Source: an uncultured Candidatus Saccharibacteria bacterium
Lineage (GTDB): Bacteria > Patescibacteriota > Saccharimonadia > Saccharimonadales > Saccharimonadaceae
Assembly: GCA_947427985.1 (NCBI GenBank)
Contig: CANEKB010000009.1
Coordinates: forward strand, 1 to 19,457
Direction of reading: 5' to 3'
Length of the DNA stretch: 19,457 nucleotides
The notes under the pieces: generated by a model
Databases searched by the model: none
What the model was told of the DNA's origin: nothing
The model's input: only the letters and a program-made list of their open reading frames with translations
Shown here: positions 7,696 through 14,873 of the stretch, one piece after another
Numbering within the stretch: the first letter of the stretch is position 1
Layout of the letters: the number at the start of each line of letters is the position of its first letter
Made by a program: the position numbers and the translations under genes

Positions 7696-9123
7696 TTAAT
7701 ATCCTCCCTCATTCACCCGGTTCGTATTGCATTCCGTGTCGTCTGCTGCGCAATCCTTCGCCTCTTGTGCGAACATATTACCAATCTGAACGTACGAATC
7801 CGTCACGTTCTGTCCGAGTGGCCCGATTGCAATCATATGCTTATTCTGGAAGCTAAAGAATTCGCTACTAAACGTCGTCCGTGCCGAAAACTTCAGGACT
7901 AAATTATCGCTATCATTTCGTCCGTTCGACGAACTTAAGACTTCTAAGCCATCCTCCGCCAACATACAATCTTCGTCATGCACCGAAGTCCAACGCACCG
8001 TTCCGCGCGTATCGGTGCCACGGTACGCAATGCAGGCGCTATTGAAATGCTCAATTCCCGTAATCTTTCCTTCTAGATCCATCTTTCCCGATCCGTACCA
8101 TGAATTGAACTGTGGTGTCCGCCAAATCTTCACCTTAAGGACAACTTCCTTTAATTCTACCGGTACCTCCACACAGTTCTCGCCATTGCTATCGCAGACA
8201 ATCTCCGGAGCCGGTACATCGACACAGTTCTCCCCATTTTCGTCACATCGCGTCTCCATCGCGCCATTATATTCTTCTGTACCTTTCTCGACCTCAGCCT
8301 CGCGCGTATAATAATACTCTGCCCCCGTGTCTTCCAAAGTTCCTAGCTGCACTGCTTCGCATCCAGGAATCGTAATGTCCCACCACGCGTAGAAATTATC
8401 TCCCGTCTTATAGGCATGCCCCTCGGCGTCTGCTTCGCTGACACATTGCGTTGGAATCTCGTTCCCAGTCGCATCCACATAACGTCCATAATCATACTTT
8501 GTTAGCGCCATCCCTTTCTTGAATGACTCTAAAACTCGGTAGTCGATTAACGGATCTTTCCGTGCATCAGCCTGCCCTTCCATCGTTAGGACATTCGTCT
8601 GCATATCTACTCTTAGTTCCGACAATTTCACATCATCATCCCCTTCCGGCATCATCACCGACAACGCTCCGAACACCCTAGATAACACCGTTTTCTTTTG
8701 CAGAATAGCATCAATCCCCGTCAGCTGACTCTGGATCGTTATAATATCGTCCAGCTCTGCATATTCGTTCAATTTCTTCGACATCAATTTTAACCGATTA
8801 TCTTGATTCCCGATCGCAATGTCCTGCCCGCTCTTAATCCCGAAGAGAATCACTACGACACCCGCCGCCACACTGGACACCACGATGCAGATAAACAGCA
8901 CCAGATTCCTCACCTTCTGCGCCTTAATCATCTCAGCTTTCACCGCTGGCACCAGGTTAATCTCATACGTCGAGCTCACCGTCGAAGTGACCACACTGCC
9001 ACTATCCACGACTTGTTTCACTGGCTTACCGGTTACTTTCGATACTACTTGCGCAAAGAACCGTCGCACCTGCAACCACAAGTCGCTAAACTGTTTCTTC
9101 ACATTTTCTAGAAAATCGTTCAT
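7696..9123 (-). CDS. pilN: PilN-like alignment subunit with large Cys-rich insertion
   Basis: Binds PilM through the cytoplasmic motif INLVP (residues 55-59), then has one membrane helix (about 73-95), a coiled-coil-prone segment (about 105-145) and an extracytoplasmic domain. This order is PilN-like, but 475 residues is more than twice the usual length. The extra material (about 205-420) holds many cysteines and a short tandem duplication: CDENGENCVDVPAPE (293-307) followed by CDSNGENCVEVPVE (310-323). The C-terminal tail CAADDTECNTNRVNEGGY adds another Cys pair. The start overlaps the pilM stop as ATGA, and the stop lies one base before the pilO ATG, so the three are translationally linked. 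The N-terminal assignment is secure; the role of the large outer domain is unknown. Confidence 0.82.
   Translation of the reverse strand: MNDFLENVKKQFSDLWLQVRRFFAQVVSKVTGKPVKQVVDSGSVVTSTVSSTYEINLVPAVKAEMIKAQKVRNLVLFICIVVSSVAAGVVVILFGIKSGQDIAIGNQDNRLKLMSKKLNEYAELDDIITIQSQLTGIDAILQKKTVLSRVFGALSVMMPEGDDDVKLSELRVDMQTNVLTMEGQADARKDPLIDYRVLESFKKGMALTKYDYGRYVDATGNEIPTQCVSEADAEGHAYKTGDNFYAWWDITIPGCEAVQLGTLEDTGAEYYYTREAEVEKGTEEYNGAMETRCDENGENCVDVPAPEIVCDSNGENCVEVPVELKEVVLKVKIWRTPQFNSWYGSGKMDLEGKITGIEHFNSACIAYRGTDTRGTVRWTSVHDEDCMLAEDGLEVLSSSNGRNDSDNLVLKFSARTTFSSEFFSFQNKHMIAIGPLGQNVTDSYVQIGNMFAQEAKDCAADDTECNTNRVNEGGY
8161..8247 (-). repeat. Short tandem duplication inside pilN
   Basis: Two adjacent ~50-bp units encode C-D-x-N-G-E-N-C-V-(D/E)-V-P. 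They are similar at DNA level too, so the duplication is fairly recent, while acidic residues and cysteines are kept. Confidence 0.7.
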
Positions 9124-10169
9124 CGGTCATTCCCTCTCTCAGCCAATCCAATTGCCACCGCAAATTCGCTCGCCACTGGCTGCAACACCCGTTGCTGCTC
9201 TGGTGTCACTCGCACTAGCTGCCATGGATTCCCCTGCGTTGTTGGCGTATTCGTCTTTGCTTCAATATACTCTGCGATGAACGGAATCATTCCAGCAAAA
9301 CCCGACAATACTATCCCGCCTACTGGCGCATTCATATATTCTGACTTGAAAAACCGCATCGATTTCGTCAACTCTAACGCAAAACCCTCCAATGTCGAAT
9401 CCAACGCCTTAAACACCTGACCCTCGACCTTATCTTGCGCCAAGCCAAACTTCAAGATAAACTGCCGCGCTTGCTCTTCTTTCACATTTAACGATGACGA
9501 CACCGTCTTAATCAATAATGAAAAACCGCCCGGAATTGACCGCACTAATCGTGGCACTCCGCGATACATCATTACAAGATCCGTCGAACGCTCACCTAAA
9601 TCAATAATCATCCGCGCGTCCTGCGCTCCTACCGGTGTCAACGCCCGCGCCATCGCTAACGACTCCGGCTCTTGCGCAATCACATTTAATCCATAAGATT
9701 CTATCAACTCCATCCTTGCCTCCGCAAACGCCACCGCTGACGAAGAAATCAATATCTCTGCCTTCGTAGCATCATGTGGACACACCCCTAGCGACACATA
9801 ATCTGCCGTCGCCTCGTCTAACGGCATCGGAATGTACTTATCTAACTGATACTTAACCGAATTCATCAACTCCGCTTCTGGCAAATTATCTACCCGCACG
9901 ATCGACGTAAATGTCTTCGATGCCGGCATCCCCACGGCAATATTTTTCGTCGTAATACCAGCTTGTTTCATTGCCCCAAGAATCGTCTCCCCGAGTCGTC
10001 GTTGCCCCGCCGTCGAACCGTCTTCCAAAACCTTTCGCTCCACCGGTACATAAGCAAACTTCTGCAAAACCCAACCATGCTGCGCATTTCCAGCCAGCTG
10101 TACTAACCGAATCGCCGTCGTCCCAATGTCTAGCGCGAAGAAGTCGCCCACACCATGTATTAAGCTCAT
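9120..10169 (-). CDS. pilM: Actin-like pilus assembly ATPase PilM
   Basis: Cytoplasmic FtsA/actin-fold protein that recruits the PilN tail to the pilus machine; 349 residues, normal length. Seen in order: the phosphate-1 motif FALDIGTTAIRLVQL (11-25), the central region with VGMPASKTFTSIVRV and the YIPMPLDEA segment typical of PilM, the phosphate-2 motif MIIDLGERSTDLVMM, and the adenosine motif IVLSGFAGMIPFIAEYIE near 285-300. It heads the pilM-pilN-pilO-calcium-loop-pilB operon; its stop overlaps the pilN start (ATGA). Its promoter has both -35 and -10 boxes, and the -10 lies six bases before the ATG, so the mRNA is probably leaderless. The -35 overlaps the stop codon of the upstream methyltransferase gene. 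Confidence 0.94.
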   Translation of the reverse strand: MSLIHGVGDFFALDIGTTAIRLVQLAGNAQHGWVLQKFAYVPVERKVLEDGSTAGQRRLGETILGAMKQAGITTKNIAVGMPASKTFTSIVRVDNLPEAELMNSVKYQLDKYIPMPLDEATADYVSLGVCPHDATKAEILISSSAVAFAEARMELIESYGLNVIAQEPESLAMARALTPVGAQDARMIIDLGERSTDLVMMYRGVPRLVRSIPGGFSLLIKTVSSSLNVKEEQARQFILKFGLAQDKVEGQVFKALDSTLEGFALELTKSMRFFKSEYMNAPVGGIVLSGFAGMIPFIAEYIEAKTNTPTTQGNPWQLVRVTPEQQRVLQPVASEFAVAIGLAERGNDR

Positions 10170-10175
10170 GCTATT

Positions 10176-10204
10176 ATTATATGCGCCTCATCGCCAAAAA
10201 TCAA
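10176..10204 (-). promoter_or_regulatory. Promoter of the pilM-pilB operon
   Basis: TTGATT (10199-10204), a 17-base spacer and TATAAT (10176-10181) on the minus strand, then six bases to the pilM ATG. This is one of the best sigma-70 promoters in the window, overlapping the tlyA stop codon. Confidence 0.8.
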
Positions 10205-10896
10205 GTTTTCAGCCAATAGAATCGCTCTCGATTTCCCCCAACCTTCCCCACCGTTTCATTATCTCGTTTCTTTATAACTACAAAACCATTCCACCCCAGC
10301 CACTGCTCAAAATTCTTAATAATCTCCCGCCGCATCCGTTCATTCTTTACTACTCCACGTACAAGTTGGTCTGGATATGCCTCAAACTGCGGTTTTAGCA
10401 TCACGAGATAGTCCACTCCTCGCGGCAAAATCTTCCTCGCTTGCGCCAAAATTTTCGTCAAACTTATAAAACTCACATCCGCCACTACAGTTTGAACTTG
10501 TACACGCTGTACAAGTTCAACTTCATTTCGCCCCTGTTCTACGACCAAGTTTCCGGCTTTATTCGCTCCCTTTACCGCCAAAAAGTCCGTTTTTTCGTAT
10601 AAATCTACTCGTTCGTCGTATCGCAGCGGAGCTTTCATCTGATTCGTCCCCTTCTCGACCGCAATTACCCGCTTCGCCCCATTTCGTAGAGCAAATTCTG
10701 TAAACCCGCCCGTCGACGAACCAATATCGAGCACCGTCTTCCCCCGAAAATCATACGAAAAAGCCTTCACCGCTTCCGCCAACTTCAGCTCCGCCCGCCC
10801 CACAATCTTCGGTTGCACCTCTGCTATCCAAATCGGACGTTCCGCACTTTTCTGATCCCCCAGGCCTCGCCTTCCCGCTTGCTTTCTCTTCTCCAT
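10201..10896 (-). CDS. tlyA: TlyA/FtsJ-family rRNA 2'-O-methyltransferase
   Basis: SAM-dependent RNA methyltransferase of the TlyA branch of the FtsJ fold. Seen: VGRAELKLAEAV (32-43, equivalent to the TlyA SRGGLKL helix), the SAM motif VLDIGSSTGGFTEFAL (55-70), ADVSFISLTKIL (139-150) and VMLKPQFEA (165-173), matching TlyA's DxSFISL and KPQFE signatures. TlyA proteins usually begin with an S4 RNA-binding domain; this one has only about 25 basic residues instead, so the 231-residue protein is a catalytic domain alone. The region 107-137 is longer than expected and contains residues 126-135, encoded by a perfect inverted repeat. The start is ATG at 10896, eight bases after an extended -10 box. 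By family it would methylate 16S and/or 23S rRNA ribose; the exact target is uncertain. Confidence 0.82.
   Translation of the reverse strand: MEKRKQAGRRGLGDQKSAERPIWIAEVQPKIVGRAELKLAEAVKAFSYDFRGKTVLDIGSSTGGFTEFALRNGAKRVIAVEKGTNQMKAPLRYDERVDLYEKTDFLAVKGANKAGNLVVEQGRNEVELVQRVQVQTVVADVSFISLTKILAQARKILPRGVDYLVMLKPQFEAYPDQLVRGVVKNERMRREIIKNFEQWLGWNGFVVIKKRDNETVGKVGGNRERFYWLKT
10492..10520. repeat. Perfect 12-bp inverted repeat inside tlyA
   Basis: TTGAACTTGTAC (10492-10503) and GTACAAGTTCAA (10509-10520) with a 5-base loop. It lies fully in the coding frame (residues 126-135) in a segment longer than in typical TlyA. Confidence 0.85.
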
Positions 10897-10904
10897 TACT
10901 TCCT

Positions 10905-10913
10905 ATTATACCA
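10905..10913 (-). promoter_or_regulatory. Extended -10 promoter of tlyA
   Basis: TGGTATAAT (hexamer 10905-10910) eight bases before the ATG, so a leader of about one base. No clear -35. Confidence 0.6.
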
Positions 10914-10934
10914 TAAACCACACACCCCCTTCTT

Positions 10935-10976
10935 CATCCTCCCTTGATTACTCTATATGGCTAGACAACGGAGGGA
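10935..10976 (-). repeat. Conserved cassette tail, copy B
   Basis: Minus-strand tail with the TA insertion (GCCATATAGAGTAATC), which turns the end from IE-stop into I-stop. It shares this form with copy D. Confidence 0.9.
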
Positions 10977-11145
10977 GGATGTTCCGGAAGTGCTGTACGT
11001 ATGAGTTGCTGGCCATGTTTCGTAAGAATAAACTGTTAAGTTAAAGGCAAGTTGTGCTGTGTCGACAAAAGAACTCCACCAGTATCCATTTGTTGCTGCC
11101 GTTATGCTTGATGAGTCAACAATGCTTGCCCACCCGCTGCGGACG
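10953..11145 (-). pseudogene. Cassette B: C-terminal fragment of a FISUMP-like domain
   Basis: From the shared head (VRSG, 11144) it encodes 63 residues to SLRCLAI and TAG. The core contains NGYWWSSFVDTAQLAFNL, the clearest match in this window to the YWSST...A..L pattern of FISUMP (Fibrobacter succinogenes major paralogous) domains. The upstream frame is open for only about 16 more residues (LFFVRSG shared with cassette A) and has no ATG with a ribosome site and no promoter. It sits between the tlyA promoter and the pnp terminator, back to back with cassette C. Codons such as ACA, GCA and TCA are more common than in the neighbouring genes. Read as a silent cassette; not a standalone gene. 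Confidence 0.72.
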
Positions 11146-11171
11146 AAGAAAAGTGTATCGTCCGCAGCGGG
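11133..11171. repeat. Inverted head sequences of cassettes B and C
   Basis: CCCGCTGCGGACGA (11133-11146) and its exact reverse complement TCGTCCGCAGCGGG (11158-11171) face each other across 11 bases. They are the 5' heads of two cassettes transcribed away from each other. Confidence 0.9.
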
Positions 11172-11372
11172 TATGTCGGCATCATCGATCAAAATGCTTC
11201 CGTTTTAGCTGGGCAGGTTATTAGCGGTGCAGGTGGCATGTACTGGTCAAAAACTGTTGTCGCAGGAGAAGAATCGAGCTACAACCTGCATGTTGCAACA
11301 CTATCTATTATTCCATCATTGATTACGCGGCATTTTTGGGCTCGTTCCCTCCGTTGTCTAGCCATAGAGTAA
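11160..11372 (+). pseudogene. Cassette C: C-terminal fragment of a FISUMP-like domain
   Basis: In-frame stretch of 70 residues from VRSG (GTC at 11160) to SLRCLAIE and TAA, with no start codon at its head, so it does not stand out as a gene. The core reads GGMYWSKTVVAGEESSYNL, again the YWS...YNL pattern of FISUMP-like domains. It is the longest of the five and lies on the plus strand, opposite to pnp and tlyA. The conserved head and tail are near-identical in DNA to the other copies while the interior is not. An A/T-rich hairpin follows 85 bases after its stop. The gap 10914-11618 holds cassettes B and C, their tails and three hairpins, and no other gene that I can see. Confidence 0.72.
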
Positions 11373-11386
11373 TCATAGGGAGGATG
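11346..11386 (+). repeat. Conserved cassette tail, copy C
   Basis: Plus-strand tail, IE-stop form. After AATCA it reads TAGGGAGGATGG, the most diverged 3' end of the five. Confidence 0.9.
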
Positions 11387-11456
11387 GTAGAAGGAACCTG
11401 GGCTAGCTAAGCTACTACTATTATGAGAGACTAAATCCGTAGCATTCGAGAGAAAC

Positions 11457-11474
11457 AAAAATGCTTGCATTTTT
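11457..11474. terminator. A/T-rich hairpin downstream of cassette C
   Basis: AAAAATGC and GCATTTTT separated by two bases: a perfect eight-base-pair inverted repeat with U-rich ends on both strands. It could stop transcription from either side, but GC content in the stem is low. Confidence 0.4.
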
Positions 11475-11496
11475 AGTTCCGAGAATGCGCCCGGGA

Positions 11497-11517
11497 TTTA
11501 TGGTTGAAGACCATAAA
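11497..11517. repeat. Eight-bp hairpin next to the pnp terminator
   Basis: TTTATGGT and ACCATAAA around a five-base loop. It directly abuts the pnp terminator and would be a second hairpin in the pnp 3' end. Confidence 0.5.
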
Positions 11518-11548
11518 AGAAACGTCCACCCGTAAGTAGACGTTTCTT
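11517..11548 (-). terminator. Terminator of pnp
   Basis: Ten-base-pair perfect stem (AAGAAACGTC with GACGTTTCTT, loop of 12), followed on the minus strand by TTTTAT. It lies about 70 bases after the pnp stop codon. Confidence 0.65.
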
Positions 11549-11618
11549 ATGTGCTTGAATATTATCCATGCTGGATGGTCTTGAACTAACTAATGGAGTT
11601 AGGCAACACGATACAAAG

Positions 11619-13793
11619 CTACTGTTCAATATTCCGCATCGTCAACGACAATCTTCCTCGATCATCAATCGCCGTCAGCTTCACTTTTACCTTTTGCCCG
11701 ACTTTCAGCACATCACTCACATTTGCAATCCGCTTATCGGAAATCTGCGACACGTGTAACATCCCGTCGATCCCAGGCAAAATCGTCACAAACGCTCCGA
11801 AATCCTTAATCGTCGCCACTGTACCTTCATAAACTTTTCCTACTTCCGGCTCCTCGACCAAGCCTTTAATCCAGTCCAGCGCCTTTGCAATCGCCTCGTT
11901 CTCGCCTGCAATCGTCACAAGACCCGAATCATCAATATCAACCGTTGCACCCGTTTCGCCGGTGATCTTATTGATCATTTCCCCGCCTTTACCAATAATC
12001 GCACCGATTTTGTCTGGATTCACCATCAATTTCTCAATTCGTGGCGCATACTGAGAAATTTCCTTGCGCGGCTCCGGGATTACGCTTAGCATATGCTCCA
12101 AGATGTGCATCCGGCCCTCATGCGACTGTGCAATCGCCTTCTCGAGAATTTCTACCGGCAGGCCATGCACCTTCATATCCATCTGCAACGCCGTCACCCC
12201 TTCGGTTGTTCCGGTTACCTTAAAGTCCATATCGCCCGCAAAGTCTTCCGCATCCATCAAGTCCGTCAAAACATACGCCTTGTCGATATCCTCCGAAGTA
12301 ATCGTCTCGCCTGCCGGCACATCTACCATCAGACCCATCGCCACACCGCTCACCGGTCGCTTTAGCGGTACGCCCGCATCCATCAGAGCCATACAGCTCG
12401 AGCAGGTCGCCGCCATACTCGTGCTACCATTCTGACTCATAATCTCAGTTACGCTCCGAATCGCATATGGGAAATCTTCCTCGCTCGGCAACATCGGCAT
12501 CAATGCTCGCTCCGCTAGATAACCGTGTCCTACCTCGCGTCGCCCTGGCGCCCCAATCCGCCCCGGCTCGCCCACGGTATAACTCGGCGCGTTATAGTGA
12601 TGCATATAGCGCCGTTTTCCATCAGTCACCTCCATCGTATCGACCACTTGCGCAAAACTAAGTGGCGCCAAAGTTACAATGTTCATCGCCTGTGTCAACC
12701 CGCGCGTAAACAAACTTGACCCATGTACTCGTGGCAAAATGCCTACTTGACTCGAAAGTGGCCGTACCTCAGTCAACTTTCGTCCATCTGGTCGCACGCC
12801 ATCTTCAATAATTCCTCGCCGCACTTCATGATGCACTGCCAGGTCAAACGCCTGATCATATTCTGGCTGCAACCGCTCAGTATAATCCGCCAATTTCTCC
12901 TCTTCGGTCTCACCCTCGCCTAGTTCCGGCGCAAACTCCGCATGCATCTCGTCTTTCAACTGGTCAATCACGCTTTGACGCTCGAGAACATTCCCCCGTA
13001 CTTTCTCTCCAGCATGCGCCTTGTACCAATTCTCTACCTTCTCTTGAATCCCCTCATCTGGTAGCACTAACTCATATTCCTGGCTCGCTGGCTGCACTTT
13101 CTCCGCTAACTCACGCTGCAAATCCAACACCGGCTGCACGTTCTTTACCGCCCAATGCATCGCCTCGATGATCATCGCTTCCGGCACCTCATTTGCCCCC
13201 GCCTCGACCATCATCACTCGGCCATCTTTACAAGCCACCACTAAGTCCATGATGCTCTGTTCGCGTTCTTCCGCACTTAAGAATGCCTTAAAATCGCCAT
13301 TCAGGCGCCCGATCCTTAGTCCCGCCACCGGCCCATCAAACGGTGTCCCCGAAAGCATCAAAGCACTCGAAGCCGCAATCATTGCCACCATGTCTGGCCG
13401 AAAATCCGGATCCATCGACAGTACCGTCGTCACTACTTGCACTTCCTGACGATAACCCTTCGGGAATAATGGGCGAATCGGCCGGTCAATCAACCGCCCA
13501 ACGAGAATCGCCTCATCTGCCGGCTTTCCTTCTCGCTTGATAAACTTCGACCCCGAAATCTTCCCCGCCGCATAAAACTTCTCTTCATAGTCAATCGTGA
13601 GCGGGAAGAAATCTTGCACTACTGGCTTCTTCCCGACTACGACCGATCCCAAAACTACCGTATCGCCATAACTCACCAACACGCTCGCTGTCGACCGGAA
13701 ACCAACCCGGTTCACCTCTAGCGTCAGCTTCCGCCCCAGCCAATCCGTCTCTACTCGCAGAGTCTGTTTACCGCTAGGATTAATAATGTCCAT
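11619..13793 (-). CDS. pnp: Polyribonucleotide nucleotidyltransferase (PNPase)
   Basis: Phosphorolytic 3'-5' exoribonuclease of mRNA decay, a trimer. At 724 residues it is full length, with all domains: first RNase PH domain (from about 10), helical linker (about 230-310), second RNase PH domain with the active-site stretch DLMDAEDFAGDMDFKVTGT, KH domain (IIGKGGEMINKITGETGATV, about 575-640) and S1 domain (KVYEGTVATIKDFGAFVTIL to the end). The start is ATG 13793, with AAAGG about eight bases upstream. In most bacteria pnp directly follows rpsO; here rpsO is still upstream on the same strand, but the plus-strand gene 14049-14603 and its 3' region lie between them. A long stem-loop in its leader suggests the self-control known for pnp in Escherichia coli, where RNase III cuts the leader hairpin. 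Confidence 0.97.
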   Translation of the reverse strand: MDIINPSGKQTLRVETDWLGRKLTLEVNRVGFRSTASVLVSYGDTVVLGSVVVGKKPVVQDFFPLTIDYEEKFYAAGKISGSKFIKREGKPADEAILVGRLIDRPIRPLFPKGYRQEVQVVTTVLSMDPDFRPDMVAMIAASSALMLSGTPFDGPVAGLRIGRLNGDFKAFLSAEEREQSIMDLVVACKDGRVMMVEAGANEVPEAMIIEAMHWAVKNVQPVLDLQRELAEKVQPASQEYELVLPDEGIQEKVENWYKAHAGEKVRGNVLERQSVIDQLKDEMHAEFAPELGEGETEEEKLADYTERLQPEYDQAFDLAVHHEVRRGIIEDGVRPDGRKLTEVRPLSSQVGILPRVHGSSLFTRGLTQAMNIVTLAPLSFAQVVDTMEVTDGKRRYMHHYNAPSYTVGEPGRIGAPGRREVGHGYLAERALMPMLPSEEDFPYAIRSVTEIMSQNGSTSMAATCSSCMALMDAGVPLKRPVSGVAMGLMVDVPAGETITSEDIDKAYVLTDLMDAEDFAGDMDFKVTGTTEGVTALQMDMKVHGLPVEILEKAIAQSHEGRMHILEHMLSVIPEPRKEISQYAPRIEKLMVNPDKIGAIIGKGGEMINKITGETGATVDIDDSGLVTIAGENEAIAKALDWIKGLVEEPEVGKVYEGTVATIKDFGAFVTILPGIDGMLHVSQISDKRIANVSDVLKVGQKVKVKLTAIDDRGRLSLTMRNIEQ

Positions 13794-13807
13794 TCATCTA
13801 CCTTTCT

Positions 13808-13867
13808 TGGAAAAACCTCAGATACAATCATTCTCGCCACAGAACCCTTATATCTGCCGTTTTTCCA
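13808..13867 (-). promoter_or_regulatory. Long stem-loop in the pnp leader
   Basis: TGGAAAAAC pairs with GTTTTTCCA (9 bp), then after a small internal loop CAGATA pairs with TATCTG (6 bp), enclosing 26 bases. It lies between the pnp promoter and its ribosome site. It resembles in kind the RNase III-processed hairpin of E. coli pnp. Confidence 0.65.
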
Positions 13868-13891
13868 GGTTTAATTGCTTTTCTATCTCTA

Positions 13892-13900
13892 ATTATAGCA
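13892..13900 (-). promoter_or_regulatory. Extended -10 promoter of pnp
   Basis: TGCTATAAT on the minus strand (hexamer 13892-13897). It gives a leader of about 90 bases, much longer than for other promoters in this window, with room for the stem-loop. Confidence 0.65.
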
Positions 13901-13959
13901 CGTTTCCGCCCCATTTCTGGCGCTTTGCCTTATCCAGGGCTTAAAGTCCTCGATTACTC

Positions 13960-13988
13960 TTGCTTTTTCATCGCTTGTGTGCTATAAT
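13960..13988 (+). promoter_or_regulatory. Promoter of the plus-strand gene 14049-14603
   Basis: TTGCTT (13960-13965), 17-base spacer, TATAAT (13983-13988) with TG before the -10. The leader of about 55 bases contains a hairpin (GGGTCCG with CGGATCC) and an AGGAG ribosome site eight bases before the ATG. Confidence 0.8.
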
Positions 13989-14048
13989 AAGAGAGTTGGG
14001 TCCGTTTCGGATCCATGCTATTTTCATTTCTAGAGAGGAGAGACCAGA

Positions 14049-14603
14049 ATGATCCAAAATTCCCCTGCACCCGCAAGTCATAAGCCGTCCATCGAGACAC
14101 CCGATCTCATCGAGGCGTCCAATCTTATCGCTCCGAAAATCGAGCTTATTGGCGAGGACACCATTATCATCACCGGCAACACTCCTGGGGATCTTGTGCC
14201 CCACATCGACAATATCCTTGATATTGTCCACTCCATCCGACACTTTAGCCAAGACGGCGACCGTAGCGGTCACCGCGCTATTGCTGAAAAGAAGGCTGCC
14301 GGCATCCCCTTAGAGAACGGCGAATTCCGCCTTCGTATCAGCTATACCAACAGCCGTACTGTTCGCGATGATGGCAGTTTCGAGATCAATTTTCTAATCA
14401 GTGCTGCCGGAAAACATGAATTGTTCCCCGAAAGCGACTCTTCCGACAAACAACCGCCTACCCGCGCCATGGACAGTGACGAAATCAAAAAATATTTCGC
14501 AAAAGTCATCTCCATGTGCTTTTCTGAATTATGCAATTACCTGAAAAGGGCTTTTTCGTCCACAACCAACGACGAATTATCTCCCGATTCTGCGTTACAA
14601 TAA
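14049..14603 (+). CDS. Hypothetical protein, 184 aa, lone plus-strand gene
   Basis: Not recognised. It is credible as a gene because it has a near-consensus promoter, an AGGAG site at good distance and a long open frame closed by TAA. The N-terminal 30 residues are Pro/Ser-rich. A middle part (about 30-125) has alternating hydrophobic strands (PKIELIGEDTIIITG, GEFRLRISYTN, GSFEINFLISAAG) around a helix (DLVPHIDNILDIVHSIRHF), which suggests a small alpha/beta domain. A helical C-terminal piece follows (KKYFAKVISMCFSELCNYLKRAF). No signal peptide or membrane helix is evident, so probably cytoplasmic. It is the only plus-strand gene and sits between pnp and rpsO, which are neighbours in most bacteria, so it was probably inserted there. 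Its transcript likely runs to the terminator at 14874-14914. Confidence 0.75.
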   Translation: MIQNSPAPASHKPSIETPDLIEASNLIAPKIELIGEDTIIITGNTPGDLVPHIDNILDIVHSIRHFSQDGDRSGHRAIAEKKAAGIPLENGEFRLRISYTNSRTVRDDGSFEINFLISAAGKHELFPESDSSDKQPPTRAMDSDEIKKYFAKVISMCFSELCNYLKRAFSSTTNDELSPDSALQ

Positions 14604-14873
14604 TTTACTCAGCCATTTCCTTGCTAAGCTGGAAGAATCTCGTCTAGAGGCCTAATTGGCTACATCGAGCCAATAATGACGCATGCGAACGTTCTATAGC
14701 CCTTTTGGCACCGCTCGGTTTTGAGGATTTTGTCGGTTTATTTCCTACTCAAGCTATGCTCCGATATTGCTTAAGCTAAAGAAATTTTACTGTCAAAATG
14801 TATACCACCTCTATCGGCCAATTCGGTCGGCGGAGTCTAGACTTCGGTCCTTCCGGTCGTAGCACCTCTCTAT
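14604..14873 (+). other. Unexplained 270-nt region before a strong terminator
   Basis: No credible open frame on either strand. It contains a perfect 7-bp hairpin (ATTGGCT at 14655-14661 with AGCCAAT at 14668-14674), CGGCC/GGTCG around AATTC near 14818, and the 10-base palindrome AGTCTAGACT. It does not show signatures I know for tmRNA, RNase P RNA or SRP RNA. It may be the 3' UTR of the upstream gene or a small RNA gene. Confidence 0.35.

Noticed and set aside
7680..7712. Upstream ATG (7712) as pilO start
   Set aside because: No ribosome site there; ATG 7694 has GGGAGGA at ideal distance.
13968..14273. Minus-strand 101-codon frame opposite the plus-strand gene
   Set aside because: It overlaps a strong plus-strand promoter and gene and lacks a ribosome site.
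14604..14873. tmRNA, RNase P RNA or SRP RNA
   Set aside because: None of the conserved core words of these RNAs was found by eye; a covariance search would be decisive.
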